64,000 nucleotides of DNA, taken from Oceaniovalibus sp. ACAM 378. GTDB lineage: Bacteria > Pseudomonadota > Alphaproteobacteria > Rhodobacterales > Rhodobacteraceae. The notes beneath the pieces are model-generated. The model was not told where the DNA came from. It ran no database searches and was given only the letters and a program-made list of their open reading frames with translations. The stretch spans positions 124,001-188,000 of the forward strand of contig NZ_VSJK01000010.1 of assembly GCF_008085915.1 (NCBI RefSeq), in the 5' to 3' direction. Below are positions 1-9,053 of this stretch, piece by piece; position 1 is the first letter of the stretch; the number at the start of each line of letters is the position of its first letter. Position numbers and translations under genes: made by a program.

Positions 1-921
1 ACCGATCGACCAACCGGCTTTTTCCAACGCCTTCTTCGACGCGTGAACCGGGCCCATACCCATGATCGAAGGGTCCAGCCCAGCAGTGGCATAGCTGGCG
101 ATGCGGCCCAGCGGGGTCAGGCCGCGCTTTTCTGCCTCTTTGTCGGTCATCAGCAGAACTGCGGCGGCACCGTCGTTCAGGCCCGATGCGTTCGCGGCGG
201 TGACACTGCCGTCCTTGGTGAAGGCCGGGCGCAGTTTCCGCATCGCCTCCATGGTGGCGCCGTGACGGATATATTCATCGGCATCGACCACCGTGTCGCC
301 TTTGCGGCCCTTGACGGTATAGGCGATGATTTCATCGGCAAACTTGCCCGCTTTCTGGGCGGCCTCGGCCTTATTCTGGGATGCGACGGCGAATTCATCC
401 TGCTGATCGCGGGAAATCTGCCACTTTTCGGCGACGTTTTCCGCAGTTTGACCCATGTGATAGCCGTTGAAGGCATCCCACAACCCGTCCTTGATCATCG
501 AATCGATCAGGTTCAGATCGCCCATCTTTTGCCCCGGGCGCATGTTTTGCACGTGGGGCGACATCGACATGTTTTCCTGCCCGCCCGCAGCGACAATGGC
601 CGCATCGCCCAACTGAATGTGTTGCGCGCCCAGCGCGACGGCGCGCAGACCGGAGCCGCACACCTGATTGATGCCCCATGCCGCCGCTTCGATGGGCAGA
701 CCCGCCTTGATATGGGCCTGACGGGCGGGGTTCTGTCCTTGTCCGGCGGTCAAGACCTGACCGAGAATCGTTTCGCTCACCTCGGACTTGTCGATGCCGG
801 AGCGGGCAATCAAACCTTCCAGAACGGCAGCACCCAGATCGTGGGCGGGTACATTGGCGAACGATCCAAGAAAACTCCCCACCGCTGTGCGGCCTGCGGA
901 AACGATAACGACATTGGTCAT
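1..921 (-). CDS. phaA: Acetyl-CoA acetyltransferase (thiolase II), C-terminus cut by window edge
   Basis: Condenses two acetyl-CoA to acetoacetyl-CoA in the cytoplasm, the first step of polyhydroxybutyrate synthesis (or the reverse reaction in degradation). About 307 residues are visible. The N-terminus begins MTNVVIVSAGRTAVGSFLG, typical of thiolases. The acyl-accepting cysteine sits in INQVCGSGLRAVALG at about residue 88, followed by the GGQENMS segment. The frame stays open to base 1, so the C-terminal catalytic His and Cys motifs are outside the window. Whether phaB follows cannot be seen. The ATG at 921 matches the family N-terminus. Confidence 0.95.
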   Translation of the reverse strand, partial: MTNVVIVSAGRTAVGSFLGSFANVPAHDLGAAVLEGLIARSGIDKSEVSETILGQVLTAGQGQNPARQAHIKAGLPIEAAAWGINQVCGSGLRAVALGAQHIQLGDAAIVAAGGQENMSMSPHVQNMRPGQKMGDLNLIDSMIKDGLWDAFNGYHMGQTAENVAEKWQISRDQQDEFAVASQNKAEAAQKAGKFADEIIAYTVKGRKGDTVVDADEYIRHGATMEAMRKLRPAFTKDGSVTAANASGLNDGAAAVLLMTDKEAEKRGLTPLGRIASYATAGLDPSIMGMGPVHASKKALEKAGWSIG

Positions 922-1059
922 GAAGGGTGCCCCTTTTCGGACTTGCGGCAGACGCCAGGCCCGGGGACGGTATCGTGCCCCCGGACGCCTGCGCCGGTTC
1001 GCCTCAAGACTAGGGAGTGCCGCAGGAAAATACAACATTCGCGCGCGACAGTGGTTGCA

Positions 1060-1914
1060 TCAGGCGCGTTTTTCCTCTTCGCAGGGATCCCATCGGGCGC
1101 GGATCGTCGGCGCCCCGAAATAGTATCCCTGAAGACAATCGACACCAATCTTGGTCAGATAAACCGCATCTTCATTGGATTCGACAAATTCCGCGATCGT
1201 CACCATGTCGAAATGCCTGCCGATCGACAGCAACGCCTTGACCACTGCCTGATTGTCGGGATTGCGCGCGATGCCACGGATGAACTGGCCGTCGATCTTG
1301 AGAATGTCGAAATAGAGTTCCTTGAGATGGCGCAGAGATGTGAACCCGGCGCCGAAATCATCAATCGCGAAACTGATTCCCACGGCCTGAAGTTCCGACA
1401 TGAAGGCCTGCACCACATCGGGCATTTCGATCGCCGAACCTTCGGTAATCTCTAGAATCAGACGTTCGCCCACGGCCGGATCGAGGGCCAACCCGCGATG
1501 CAGCACCTGCATCCAACGGGCATAGCCGATGGAACGTGCCGACATGTTGATCGACAGACGCAGGCGGGGATGGGCCAGCAAGGTATCCAACCCCCGTTCA
1601 AGCGCAAGGCAATCGATTTCGCGCCCGATCTCAAGGGTTTCGACCAGCGAGATGAATTCCTGTGCCGGGATGATTCGCCCGTTGCGATCCAGCACCCGGA
1701 TTAGACCTTCATAGAACGCGGGACGGTCCTGCCGTCCGGCAGGCACCACCGGCTGATAGGCCAGCATGACATCACCCCCCGCCACCGCCCGTTCGACGGT
1801 TGTCAGGATGTCGCGGTCGCGATCAGAGACTGCGACGGACAACGGGCTGCCGGGTGGGGAGCTTTCGGACCTGGAATCGGTGCTGGAAATAACTCGGGGA
1901 TAGTCGGGCGGCAT
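1060..1914 (-). CDS. EAL-domain cyclic-di-GMP phosphodiesterase
   Basis: Predicted to hydrolyse the second messenger c-di-GMP. The product is 284 residues, essentially one stand-alone EAL domain (about 40-275) with no GGDEF, PAS or membrane segment. The signature EAL is EGL here (69-71). Other expected catalytic residues are present: N123 in INMSA, E155 in EITEG, D185-D186 in IDDFGAG, K206 in LKIDG and Q262 in LQGYYFG. The usual EGVE loop reads AEFVES, a deviation in loop 6. The start at 1914 follows a good GAAGGAG ribosome site; the frame is open further upstream but without such a site. Activity is likely but not certain because of the loop change. Confidence 0.88.
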   Translation of the reverse strand: MPPDYPRVISSTDSRSESSPPGSPLSVAVSDRDRDILTTVERAVAGGDVMLAYQPVVPAGRQDRPAFYEGLIRVLDRNGRIIPAQEFISLVETLEIGREIDCLALERGLDTLLAHPRLRLSINMSARSIGYARWMQVLHRGLALDPAVGERLILEITEGSAIEMPDVVQAFMSELQAVGISFAIDDFGAGFTSLRHLKELYFDILKIDGQFIRGIARNPDNQAVVKALLSIGRHFDMVTIAEFVESNEDAVYLTKIGVDCLQGYYFGAPTIRARWDPCEEEKRA

Positions 1915-2139
1915 GCTGAAATCTCCTTCGCGGACAAAGGCACCTTTGCAGCAGAACGATAATGCGAGGTGAATATTCACATTTTGTTCTATTTTGTCTA
2001 AAAGCATGAAACAGCAATCGCGGCGGACCGCCATTTCGGCGAACCGGGCGAATTTTCGGGTGGATGACCGGAACGGGCCGGACATTCCTCCGGCGCGCGG
2101 ACTTTGCGGGCTTCGACACCTCACAACAGGGACGGATAC

Positions 2140-2721
2140 ATGATTGAACAACGCTGCGACTGGTGCGGGACAGAGCCGGTCTATGTCGAATATCACGACA
2201 CTGAATGGGGCGTGCCCGAATGGGACAGCCGGGCACTATGGGAAAAACTGATCCTCGACGGATTTCAGGCCGGTCTCAGCTGGATCACAATCCTTAAAAA
2301 ACGCGACAATTTCCGCAACGCCTTTGCCGGATTCGACCCAACCATCATTGCCGGATGGGGCGAACCTGAAGTTCAGCGGCTTTTGACCGATTCGGGCATT
2401 GTTCGCCACCGCGGCAAGATCGAAGCAACCATCGGCAATGCGCGTGCCTGGTGCGAGATCGAATCGCGGCAAGGTTTCGACCGGTATCTGTGGGATTATG
2501 TCGACGGCACGCCGTTACAGAACCGGTTTGCGACAATGGCCGGGGTTCCGCCGCAGACGCCGCTGTCGGCCGAAATGTCGAAGCAGCTGAAGAAGGACGG
2601 GTTCCGGTTTTGCGGTCCGACCATCGTCTACGCCTTTATGCAGGCGGTCGGGATGGTCAACGACCACCTTGTCACCTGTCCGCGCCACGATGCCGTGGCT
2701 ACATTGGCGCAGCGCCGCTAA
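2140..2721 (+). CDS. tag: DNA-3-methyladenine glycosylase I
   Basis: Base-excision repair enzyme that removes 3-methyladenine from alkylated DNA. The 193 residues match the usual Tag length. The N-terminal CDWCG zinc-ligand region, the YHDTEWGVP segment, the GLSW helix and a C-terminal HDAVATL with paired Cys and His (TCPRH) are all visible. I chose ATG 2140 because it starts MIEQRCDWCG, the family start; an upstream in-frame start at 2104 would add 12 unrelated residues. Its stop overlaps the convergent tlpA-like stop by four bases. Confidence 0.95.
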   Translation: MIEQRCDWCGTEPVYVEYHDTEWGVPEWDSRALWEKLILDGFQAGLSWITILKKRDNFRNAFAGFDPTIIAGWGEPEVQRLLTDSGIVRHRGKIEATIGNARAWCEIESRQGFDRYLWDYVDGTPLQNRFATMAGVPPQTPLSAEMSKQLKKDGFRFCGPTIVYAFMQAVGMVNDHLVTCPRHDAVATLAQRR

Positions 2722-3272
2722 CCCGCGATCAGTGCCGCCAGAATCGCCCGGGCGCTATCACTGTTCCAGTCGGCTTCGCCCTGAAGCCGGGCGATTTCCT
2801 GCCCGTCGGGGCTCAGGATCACGGTGATCGGCAGGCCTCCGACGCCCATGCCGCGCGCCAGCGCCTGTTTCGGGTCCAACAGAACCGGCAGGGCGGTGAT
2901 CGATTTTTCCTCGAAAAATCGCTCGATCGCCGGCAGCGGATTTGGCCCTGTAGCAACGGTCACGACTTCAAAATCGTCGCCGCCAAACTCTTGTTGCAAC
3001 GCATCCAGCATCGGCATTTCGGCGCGGCAAGGCGCGCACCATGTTGCCCAGAAATTCACCAGCACATATTTGCCCTGCCAGTCAGACAGGCGGTGTTCGC
3101 TGCCATCTGGCGATGTGAACACCGCATCCGATGCGTTGACCGGTGCCTTGTGAAACTCCAGCTTTGCCATGTCGCCGTCGCGCAGATCATTCAACATTTC
3201 GGTGTCGGCGGCATTTGCACCGAACCCGAGGGAGAGATAGAGAACAGCCGACGTCCAGAAACTGCTTTTCAT
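2718..3272 (-). CDS. TlpA-like periplasmic thiol:disulfide oxidoreductase
   Basis: A 184-residue thioredoxin-fold protein with an N-terminal signal peptide (about 1-21, ending GANAA) and a redox motif WCAPC near residue 81, within [18 protein letters not shown]. Proteins of this type reduce disulfides in the periplasm, often for cytochrome c or copper-oxidase maturation. The cis-proline region reads GGLPITVI. It faces argH, with only 14 bases between the two start codons, so the promoters must lie inside the neighbouring coding regions or overlap. The substrate cannot be inferred from sequence. Confidence 0.9.
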   Translation of the reverse strand: MKSSFWTSAVLYLSLGFGANAADTEMLNDLRDGDMAKLEFHKAPVNASDAVFTSPDGSEHRLSDWQGKYVLVNFWATWCAPCRAEMPMLDALQQEFGGDDFEVVTVATGPNPLPAIERFFEEKSITALPVLLDPKQALARGMGVGGLPITVILSPDGQEIARLQGEADWNSDSARAILAALIAG

Positions 3273-3286
3273 TCCGGGGATCCTTC

Positions 3287-4690
3287 ATGACCGAAACCAA
3301 ATCAGAACCCGGCAACTCCAACGCCATGTGGGGCGGGCGGTTCGCCGCCGGGCCGGACGCGATCATGGAGGCAATCAATGCCTCGATCGGGTACGACCGG
3401 CGGATGGCCGCGCAGGATATTGCCGGATCGCGCGCCCATGCCGCGATGTTGGCGGCACAGGGTATTATTACGGATAGCGATTCCAACGCGATACGGGAAG
3501 GCCTGCTCACGGTGTTGTCAGAAATCGAGGCCGGAACCTTCCAATATTCCGCCGCGCTGGAAGACATCCACATGAACGTTGAATCGCGGCTGAAACAGAT
3601 CATCGGCGAACCGGCTGGGCGGCTGCACACGGGCCGGTCGCGCAACGATCAGGTGGCGACAGATTTCCGGCTTTGGGTGCGCGACCAGATCGATGCCGCC
3701 ATTGAGGGCTGTATCGCGTTGCAAAAGGCGTTTCTTGCGCAGGCACAGGAAGGTGCGGACTGGGTCATGCCCGGCTTCACCCACCTGCAGACGGCTCAGC
3801 CGGTCACATGGGGCCATCACATGTTGGCCTATGTGGAAATGCTGGGGCGTGATGTGTCGCGGTTCCGCGATGCCCGCGCGCGGATGAATGAATGTCCGCT
3901 GGGGGCTGCCGCTCTGGCCGGAACCTCGTTTCCCATCGACCGCGAGATGACGGCGCAGGCCCTTGGTTTTGACCGACCCTGCGCCAATTCGCTGGATGCC
4001 GTGGCCGACCGGGACTTCGCGCTGGATTTCCTTTCTGCCTCGGCGATCTGTGCCATGCATCTGTCGCGTTTCGCCGAGGAACTGGTGATCTGGTCGTCAG
4101 CGCAGTTTCGCTTTGTCGCCCTGTCCGACCGGTTCACCACCGGATCATCGATCATGCCGCAAAAGAAGAACCCAGACGCCGCCGAACTGATCCGTGCCAA
4201 GATCGGACGGATTCTGGGCGCGCAGGTGGCGCTTTTCATGGTGATGAAGGGGCTGCCGCTGGCCTATTCCAAGGACATGCAGGAAGACAAGGAACAGGTG
4301 TTCGACGCCGCCGATTCGCTGATGCTGTCGCTGGCGGCGATGACCGGGATGGTCACCGACATGAGCGCAAACCGGGACGTGCTGGAAGCTGCCGCAGGGT
4401 CGGGATTTTCCACCGCGACCGATCTGGCAGACTGGCTGGTGCGAACGCTGAACATGCCGTTCCGCGACGCACACCATGTCACCGGCACCCTTGTCGCGCT
4501 GGCCGAATCGAAGGGCTGCGACCTGCCTGACCTGTCGCTGGACGACATGCAGGGGGTGCATGGCGCGATCACCGAGAATGTGTTTACCGTGCTCGGCGTG
4601 CACAATTCGGTCGCCAGCCGCGCCTGTTATGGTGGCACGGCCCCCGCGCAGGTGCTTGCACAGGTCGCCCGCTGGAAAGCGATATTGTGA
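3287..4690 (+). CDS. argH: Argininosuccinate lyase
   Basis: Last step of arginine synthesis: splits argininosuccinate to arginine and fumarate. The 467 residues match the family. The fumarase/aspartase superfamily signature [12 protein letters not shown] lies at about 286-297, and the HTGRSRNDQ substrate-binding loop is near 110-118. ATG 3287 was chosen because [11 protein letters not shown] follows after a short leader as in homologues; an in-frame extension back to 3143 runs through tlpA on the other strand and is rejected. The next two genes follow closely and may be co-transcribed. Confidence 0.97.
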   Translation: MTETKSEPGNSNAMWGGRFAAGPDAIMEAINASIGYDRRMAAQDIAGSRAHAAMLAAQGIITDSDSNAIREGLLTVLSEIEAGTFQYSAALEDIHMNVESRLKQIIGEPAGRLHTGRSRNDQVATDFRLWVRDQIDAAIEGCIALQKAFLAQAQEGADWVMPGFTHLQTAQPVTWGHHMLAYVEMLGRDVSRFRDARARMNECPLGAAALAGTSFPIDREMTAQALGFDRPCANSLDAVADRDFALDFLSASAICAMHLSRFAEELVIWSSAQFRFVALSDRFTTGSSIMPQKKNPDAAELIRAKIGRILGAQVALFMVMKGLPLAYSKDMQEDKEQVFDAADSLMLSLAAMTGMVTDMSANRDVLEAAAGSGFSTATDLADWLVRTLNMPFRDAHHVTGTLVALAESKGCDLPDLSLDDMQGVHGAITENVFTVLGVHNSVASRACYGGTAPAQVLAQVARWKAIL

Positions 4691-4725
4691 CCCCCGCAAC
4701 CGGGACTGACAAAAAGGAAATGTCG

Positions 4726-4866
4726 ATGCGCACTGCCTTGTCTTTGACGATTCTGGCCCTGCTGGCCGCCTGCGGTGCCGATGCGCCACCTGAACGGCCC
4801 AAGGGGGCAACACCCGCCGTCACCGTCTCGGGCGACGCGCGGATCGGGGTCACGGGAACTCTGTAA
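4726..4866 (+). CDS. Very small lipoprotein downstream of argH
   Basis: A 46-residue product starting MRTALSLTILALLAACG. The lipobox LAAC gives a mature lipoprotein of about 30 residues that is rich in Pro, Ala and Gly. AAGGAA lies six bases before ATG 4726, which is why that start is preferred over ATG 4720. It begins 35 bases after argH, and its TAA overlaps the next start (TAATG), so the two are translationally coupled. Small lipoproteins in this position are common in Rhodobacterales; the function is unknown. Confidence 0.75.
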   Translation: MRTALSLTILALLAACGADAPPERPKGATPAVTVSGDARIGVTGTL

Positions 4867-5183
4867 TGTCGGCGCTGCGGAGGATCTATCTTGCGCTGGC
4901 GGTCTGGGGCGCGGTGCATCCGATGTACTGGTTCGTGACCTATTTGGCGGCAAATGCGTGGGATTTCGGCGCGATGGTCGATGCGTGGTATGTCAACGCA
5001 TCGACCATCGGACTGACCTGGGATCTGATCATTGCCGCGATCACCCTGACGGTGTGGATTCTGGCCGAGGTGGCGGTGCGCCGCAACTGGCTGGCGCTGG
5101 TGGCAATTCCCGCCACCTTTCTCATCGGTGTCAGTTGTGGCCTGCCGCTGTATCTGTTCCTGCGCACCCGGCCAGTCACGTGA
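4866..5183 (+). CDS. DUF2834-type small membrane protein
   Basis: A 105-residue inner-membrane protein with three predicted hydrophobic segments (about 5-30, 50-70 and 75-100). The pattern MYWFVTYLAANAWD near the N-terminus and the overall size resemble the DUF2834 family. The start codon overlaps the lipoprotein stop by one base. Function is unknown. The family assignment comes from pattern recall only. Confidence 0.75.
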   Translation: MSALRRIYLALAVWGAVHPMYWFVTYLAANAWDFGAMVDAWYVNASTIGLTWDLIIAAITLTVWILAEVAVRRNWLALVAIPATFLIGVSCGLPLYLFLRTRPVT

Positions 5184-5231
5184 CGTGATTTGACCGTCAT
5201 CTGAGCGCAAGCGCCCGGCACAGGGCGGTGT

Positions 5232-5561
5232 CTAACCCAGAACGAACAGCATGCCGAACAGGGTCACCGCTCCGGCCAGAATCGCCCATATCGTGTTGCG
5301 CGTGGCCAGCCCCACAGCCACAGCCGCCAGCGCCGCCAATCCCCGCGCCAGATCGGGCTCACCGCCGGTTGCGCCGGGCCACAGCACCAGTGGCGCCACC
5401 AGCCCCGGCAGGACCGCCACAGGGGTATAGCGCAGCAGCCGCATCACCAGAGGCGGCATTTGCCGATCACCGATCAGCCCAAGGAACGACAGCCGGATCA
5501 GATAGGTTCCGGCCCCCAGCAGGACGATCACCGTCCAGATTTCGCCGGTGGTGAAATTCAT
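5232..5561 (-). CDS. azlD: AzlD-family branched-chain amino acid export subunit
   Basis: A 109-residue hydrophobic protein with about four membrane segments. The conserved AzlD start (GTYLIRLSFLGL) and LLRYTPVAVLPGL motif are visible. It works with AzlC as a two-subunit exporter of branched-chain amino acids. ATG 5561 is preferred because GGAG lies nine bases upstream and because it forms an ATGA overlap with the azlC stop, the usual coupling of this pair; an upstream ATG at 5576 is possible. Confidence 0.9.
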   Translation of the reverse strand: MNFTTGEIWTVIVLLGAGTYLIRLSFLGLIGDRQMPPLVMRLLRYTPVAVLPGLVAPLVLWPGATGGEPDLARGLAALAAVAVGLATRNTIWAILAGAVTLFGMLFVLG

Positions 5562-6262
5562 TGCTTTTCGCTCCATGTCTCGACCGCCACGCCGACAACC
5601 ATCGCACAGCCCGCCGCCACCAGCAGGCCCAGCCCAGACGGCAGCCCGGCCAGCAACAGCGCCACAACAACCGAGGCGCCCGCCGCCGCCACATGGGCGG
5701 GCGTGCGCAGCATCGGCGCGGCAATCCCGATAAAGGTGATGGGCAGCGCAAAATCCAGCCCCGACCCCATCGGGACCGTCGTCCCGAGCAGCGCACCGAC
5801 CAGCGCCATCAGATACCACAGGGGAACGATCGGTGTCGCGACCCCGAAGAAATACGCCAGCTTTTCCGCCAAACTCATGTCCGGCAGACGTTCATATTCT
5901 GCTGCCGCGGCCGCATAGGTCTGATCGAAGTTCAGATAGGCCACGAAGGCGCGCAACCGGAACGGTGCGCGCCCCAGATGCGGCACCAGTGATGCGGAAT
6001 ACATCGCCATCCGCAGGTTCACCACCAAAGCCGTGGTCACCACGATCCAGAGCGGTGCGCCCTCATCCATCAGCGCCACAGCGGCAAATTGCGACGCACC
6101 GGCAATGACCAGCACGTTGAACCCCATCATTTGGGCCAATGTCAGCCCCGCCTCGGTCGCCACCACGCCGAACAGCAGGGCGAATGGCACGATGACAAAG
6201 GCAAAGGGCGCGCTGTCGCGGATCCCGCGCAGATAAACGGATTTCGAGGTGGAGGCTGGCAT
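5558..6262 (-). CDS. azlC: AzlC-family branched-chain amino acid export protein
   Basis: A 234-residue membrane protein with the family's PFAFVIVPFALLFGVVATEAG start, the AGASQFAAVALM segment and NLRMAMYSASLVPHL, all typical of AzlC (YgaZ-like) permeases that export valine or other branched-chain amino acids with AzlD. It is transcribed divergently from fdhD. No regulator gene is adjacent. Confidence 0.93.
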   Translation of the reverse strand: MPASTSKSVYLRGIRDSAPFAFVIVPFALLFGVVATEAGLTLAQMMGFNVLVIAGASQFAAVALMDEGAPLWIVVTTALVVNLRMAMYSASLVPHLGRAPFRLRAFVAYLNFDQTYAAAAAEYERLPDMSLAEKLAYFFGVATPIVPLWYLMALVGALLGTTVPMGSGLDFALPITFIGIAAPMLRTPAHVAAAGASVVVALLLAGLPSGLGLLVAAGCAMVVGVAVETWSEKQ

Positions 6263-6282
6263 GGGAACGTCCTAGGATTACC

Positions 6283-6301
6283 GGTCTGTCTTATCCAGAC
6301 C
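6283..6301. promoter_or_regulatory. Inverted repeat between azlC and fdhD
   Basis: A six-base inverted repeat GGTCTG / CAGACC with a seven-base spacer lies in the 54-base gap between the divergent azlC and fdhD starts. It could be an operator for either gene or a small leader hairpin of fdhD. No specific regulator can be named. Confidence 0.3.
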
Positions 6302-6316
6302 CGATCCGAGGTTCAA

Positions 6317-7204
6317 ATGGCAAAATCCGTGGCCGATGCGCCCTATCTGATCGCCCCCGATCCTGCCGCGCCGCGCCTGACGCGACAGGTGACCGGCGTC
6401 GACCACACCGGCGCAACCATTCCCATGTCAGTGATCGAGGAGCGGCCCCTGACGATTTTCCTGAACGGTGCAGAAATCGTCACCGCCATGACCATCGGTG
6501 ACTATCCCGAATATCTGGCGCTGGGGTTTTTGCGCAATCAGGGCATGTTGAAGGATGGCGAGACGGTGAAGGCCGTCGAATACGACGATGAGTTGGAGAC
6601 TGTGGTCGTGCGCACCGACTCGGCCACCACCTACGAGGAAAAGCTGAAGAAAAAGACCCGCACCAGTGGTTGCGCGGTCGGCACCGTGTTCGGCGACATG
6701 ATGGAGGGGCTTCAAGGGATGACCCTGCCCGCCGCCGAACTGCGCAGCTCATGGCTTTATGCCTTGGCCGACAGGATCAACCGCACCCCGTCGCTGTATC
6801 TTGAATCCGGCGCGATTCACGGCACCGTGCTGTGCTGCCGGGATCGCCCGTTGGTCTATATGGAGGACGTCGGACGGCACAACGCAGTCGACAAGATCGC
6901 CGGCTGGATGCTGAGCGAAGGTGTCGGCGCGGCGGACAAGATCCTGTATACCACCGGGCGGTTGACCTCGGAAATGGTGATCAAGACCGCGCTGATGGGG
7001 ATTCCGGTTCTGGCGTCACGGTCGGGATTTACTGCATGGGGGGTCGAAATTGCCGAACAGGTGGGGCTCACCCTGATCGGGCGGATGCGCGGACGGCGCT
7101 TTGTCTGCCTCTCCGGGGCCGACCGGTTGATCCGCGATGCCGATTGGTCGGCGGTGGCCGAGGAACCCGCAGGTTCCGGACGCAAGGGAGCGGGCCGGTC
7201 TTGA
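6317..7204 (+). CDS. fdhD: Formate dehydrogenase accessory sulfurtransferase FdhD
   Basis: FdhD moves sulfur from a cysteine desulfurase to the molybdenum cofactor of formate dehydrogenase. The 295 residues contain ERPLTIFLNGAEI near the N-terminus, the redox-cysteine region RTSGCAVGTVFG (one cysteine, where the E. coli protein has CxxC), VYMEDVGRHNAVDKIAG and the C-terminal SRSGFTAWG. ATG 6317 starts MAKSVADAP and follows a GAGGTT site. It heads a molybdenum-cofactor operon running to moeA. No formate dehydrogenase gene lies in the window. Confidence 0.95.
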   Translation: MAKSVADAPYLIAPDPAAPRLTRQVTGVDHTGATIPMSVIEERPLTIFLNGAEIVTAMTIGDYPEYLALGFLRNQGMLKDGETVKAVEYDDELETVVVRTDSATTYEEKLKKKTRTSGCAVGTVFGDMMEGLQGMTLPAAELRSSWLYALADRINRTPSLYLESGAIHGTVLCCRDRPLVYMEDVGRHNAVDKIAGWMLSEGVGAADKILYTTGRLTSEMVIKTALMGIPVLASRSGFTAWGVEIAEQVGLTLIGRMRGRRFVCLSGADRLIRDADWSAVAEEPAGSGRKGAGRS

Positions 7205-7247
7205 CCCGAGGTTTCACTTTTGCCCTGAACCGGATCGGGGCGGCACG

Positions 7248-7673
7248 ATGACGGGCGTATCGTTGATTCTGGTGCTGGCGGGGCTTGGCGCGGCATTGGG
7301 CGCGCTGGTCATTGCGCGCACCCACTGGTTCGCGCTGACCGACATCATGCACCGCCTGCCGTCAGACACGCTTGCGCGGCTGGACTGGCCGCCCGAACCG
7401 CCGCTGACCCTTGGCCGGACGCCGACGGGGTTTCCGGTGCGTCGGTTGCGGCTCCGGGTTCTGTTGCGCGGGATGCCCGATGCGGTGCTCTGCCCGCCAG
7501 CGGCGTTGGACCATGCGCGAGCTTTTCGGTTGTGGGCGGCCGCCCTGCTGGCCGGGCTCGGCTGTGTGGGCGCGCTGATTGCACCCGTGGCATCCATTGC
7601 AATTGCCGGGCTGGCGCTGGCCGGGTATCTGCTGGCACGGCCATGGCCAGCCAGATCCGGAGACCAAGCATGA
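7248..7673 (+). CDS. Unrecognised membrane protein in the molybdenum-cofactor operon
   Basis: A 141-residue protein with an N-terminal membrane segment (about 4-24), a basic soluble middle with several Arg-Leu-Arg runs (about 55-75), and two C-terminal hydrophobic helices (about 92-130). It lies 43 bases after fdhD, and its stop overlaps the mobA start (ATGA). I do not recognise the family. Its position suggests a role linked to molybdoenzyme assembly or simply co-expression; nothing in the sequence tells which. Confidence 0.7.
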   Translation: MTGVSLILVLAGLGAALGALVIARTHWFALTDIMHRLPSDTLARLDWPPEPPLTLGRTPTGFPVRRLRLRVLLRGMPDAVLCPPAALDHARAFRLWAAALLAGLGCVGALIAPVASIAIAGLALAGYLLARPWPARSGDQA

Positions 7674-8272
7674 AACAACCGATGGGCGTTATTCTGGCCG
7701 GGGGTCAGGCGCGGCGAATGGGCGGCGGCGACAAGGGGCTTCTGCCGCTGGGCGATGGCACGATCCTGTCCCATGTGATCGACCGGCTGGAGCCGCAGGT
7801 CGCGGCGCTGGTGCTGAACGCCAACGGTGATCCGGCGCGGTTCGCCCGGCTGGGCCTGCCCGTCGTCGGTGACAGTCTTGACGGGTTTGCCGGACCGCTG
7901 GCCGGGATTCTGGCCGGGTTGGACTTTGCGGCAAAGCAGGGCTGCGATCATATCGTGACCGCCGCCGCCGACACGCCGTTCTTTCCCTGCGATCTGGTGC
8001 CCCGTCTGATCCTTGCCGGGGAAATCGAGGCGGCGCCGATCGTTTTGGCCGCAACGCAGGACGGGATGCACCCCACCTTCGGGCTGTGGCCTGTCGCCCT
8101 GCGCGAAGATCTGCGCGCGGCGTTGGCCGGGGGGCTGCGCAAAGTCGTGCAATGGACCGAGAGCCACGGCGCAGCACAGGCGATGTTCGATGATGGCGGC
8201 ACGCCGTTTTTCAACGTCAACACCCCCGATGATCTGCTGCGGGCCGAAGAAATGCTGCGGGGCGGGCAATGA
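7670..8272 (+). CDS. mobA: Molybdenum cofactor guanylyltransferase
   Basis: Transfers GMP from GTP to molybdopterin to give the bis-MGD form used by DMSO-reductase-family enzymes such as formate dehydrogenase. The 200 residues carry the nucleotidyltransferase signature LAGGQARRMGGGDK at about 8-21, a TAAADTPFFP Mg-binding region and the FNVNTPDDL C-terminal motif. The start overlaps the preceding stop, and its own stop overlaps mobB, so translation is coupled along the operon. Confidence 0.96.
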   Translation: MKQPMGVILAGGQARRMGGGDKGLLPLGDGTILSHVIDRLEPQVAALVLNANGDPARFARLGLPVVGDSLDGFAGPLAGILAGLDFAAKQGCDHIVTAAADTPFFPCDLVPRLILAGEIEAAPIVLAATQDGMHPTFGLWPVALREDLRAALAGGLRKVVQWTESHGAAQAMFDDGGTPFFNVNTPDDLLRAEEMLRGGQ

Positions 8273-8763
8273 AACTCTATGGTGTGACGGGGTGGAAAAA
8301 CGCGGGCAAGACCGGTTTGATGGAGCGGCTGGTGACTGAATTCACCGCTCGTGGACTGTCGGTCAGCACCCTGAAACATGCGCACCACAGCTTTGATATC
8401 GACCAGCCCGGACGCGACAGTCACCGCCACCGGCAGGCTGGGGCGCAACAGGTGCTGCTATCCTCGGCGACCCGCTGGGCTTTGATGAGCGAATTGCGTG
8501 ACACCGGTGAACCCACCATGTCCGAACTGCTGGCGCAGCTTGCGCCGGTCGATCTGGTGCTGGTCGAGGGTTGGAAGCGCGACAGCCATCCCAAGATCGA
8601 GGCATGGCGCGCCAGTGCCGGCAACCCGTTGATCGCACCGAACGACCCCACGATCCGCGCCGTTGCCAGCGACGTGCCCGTCGATCTTCCGGGCCGGGCG
8701 CAATTCCATCTGGACGACACCGCCACCATCGCCGATTTCATCGCCCATGAGCTGGCATTGTGA
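8269..8763 (+). CDS. mobB: Molybdopterin-guanine dinucleotide biosynthesis adapter MobB
   Basis: GTP-binding partner of MobA. The 164 residues have a P-loop GWKNAGKTGL at about 8-17, the conserved LKHAHHSFDIDQPGRDSHRHR region and the VDLVLVEGWK motif. ATGA overlap with mobA upstream and GTGA overlap with the truncated gene downstream. Length and motifs are complete. Confidence 0.95.
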   Translation: MKLYGVTGWKNAGKTGLMERLVTEFTARGLSVSTLKHAHHSFDIDQPGRDSHRHRQAGAQQVLLSSATRWALMSELRDTGEPTMSELLAQLAPVDLVLVEGWKRDSHPKIEAWRASAGNPLIAPNDPTIRAVASDVPVDLPGRAQFHLDDTATIADFIAHELAL

Positions 8764-9053
8764 GCGGATTCGACACCATCGCCAGTATTGACGGGTCGGG
8801 CGGCAACGACCAAGGGCAGACCCGGAAAAAGGATGCGATCTGGGCGGCCGTCCGCCGCGCCAAAGGTTCCAAAGCGACAGTCTATCTGCGCAACCGTGAA
8901 ATGGCACAGACATGGATTACCAATCTGGCACAGGACGAAATCGCTGCCGGGCGGCGGTTGTTGTTGGGGTTCGATTTCCCCTTCGGCTATCCTGAAGGCT
9001 GGATCCTCGGCGCATGCCATGCGATGGACCGGGCGCTGGAGGAAACTGCATGA
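8760..9053 (+). pseudogene. Truncated gene between mobB and moeA (N-terminal remnant)
   Basis: A 97-codon frame starting with GTG in a GTGA overlap with mobB. Residues 1-80 look like a real conserved domain start: an early Asp in SIDGSGGNDQGQTRKKDAIW and the sequence LLLGFDFPFGYPEGW, reminiscent of DUF429-like nuclease folds. After GYPEGW the frame runs only about 17 more residues and stops in an ATGA overlap with moeA. Homologues I recall at this locus are well over 200 residues, so most of the domain appears deleted. It may still serve to couple translation into moeA. Confidence 0.6.

Noticed and set aside
43-1455. A 470-codon plus-strand frame opposite the thiolase and EAL genes
   Set aside because: Shadow frame over two clear minus-strand genes.
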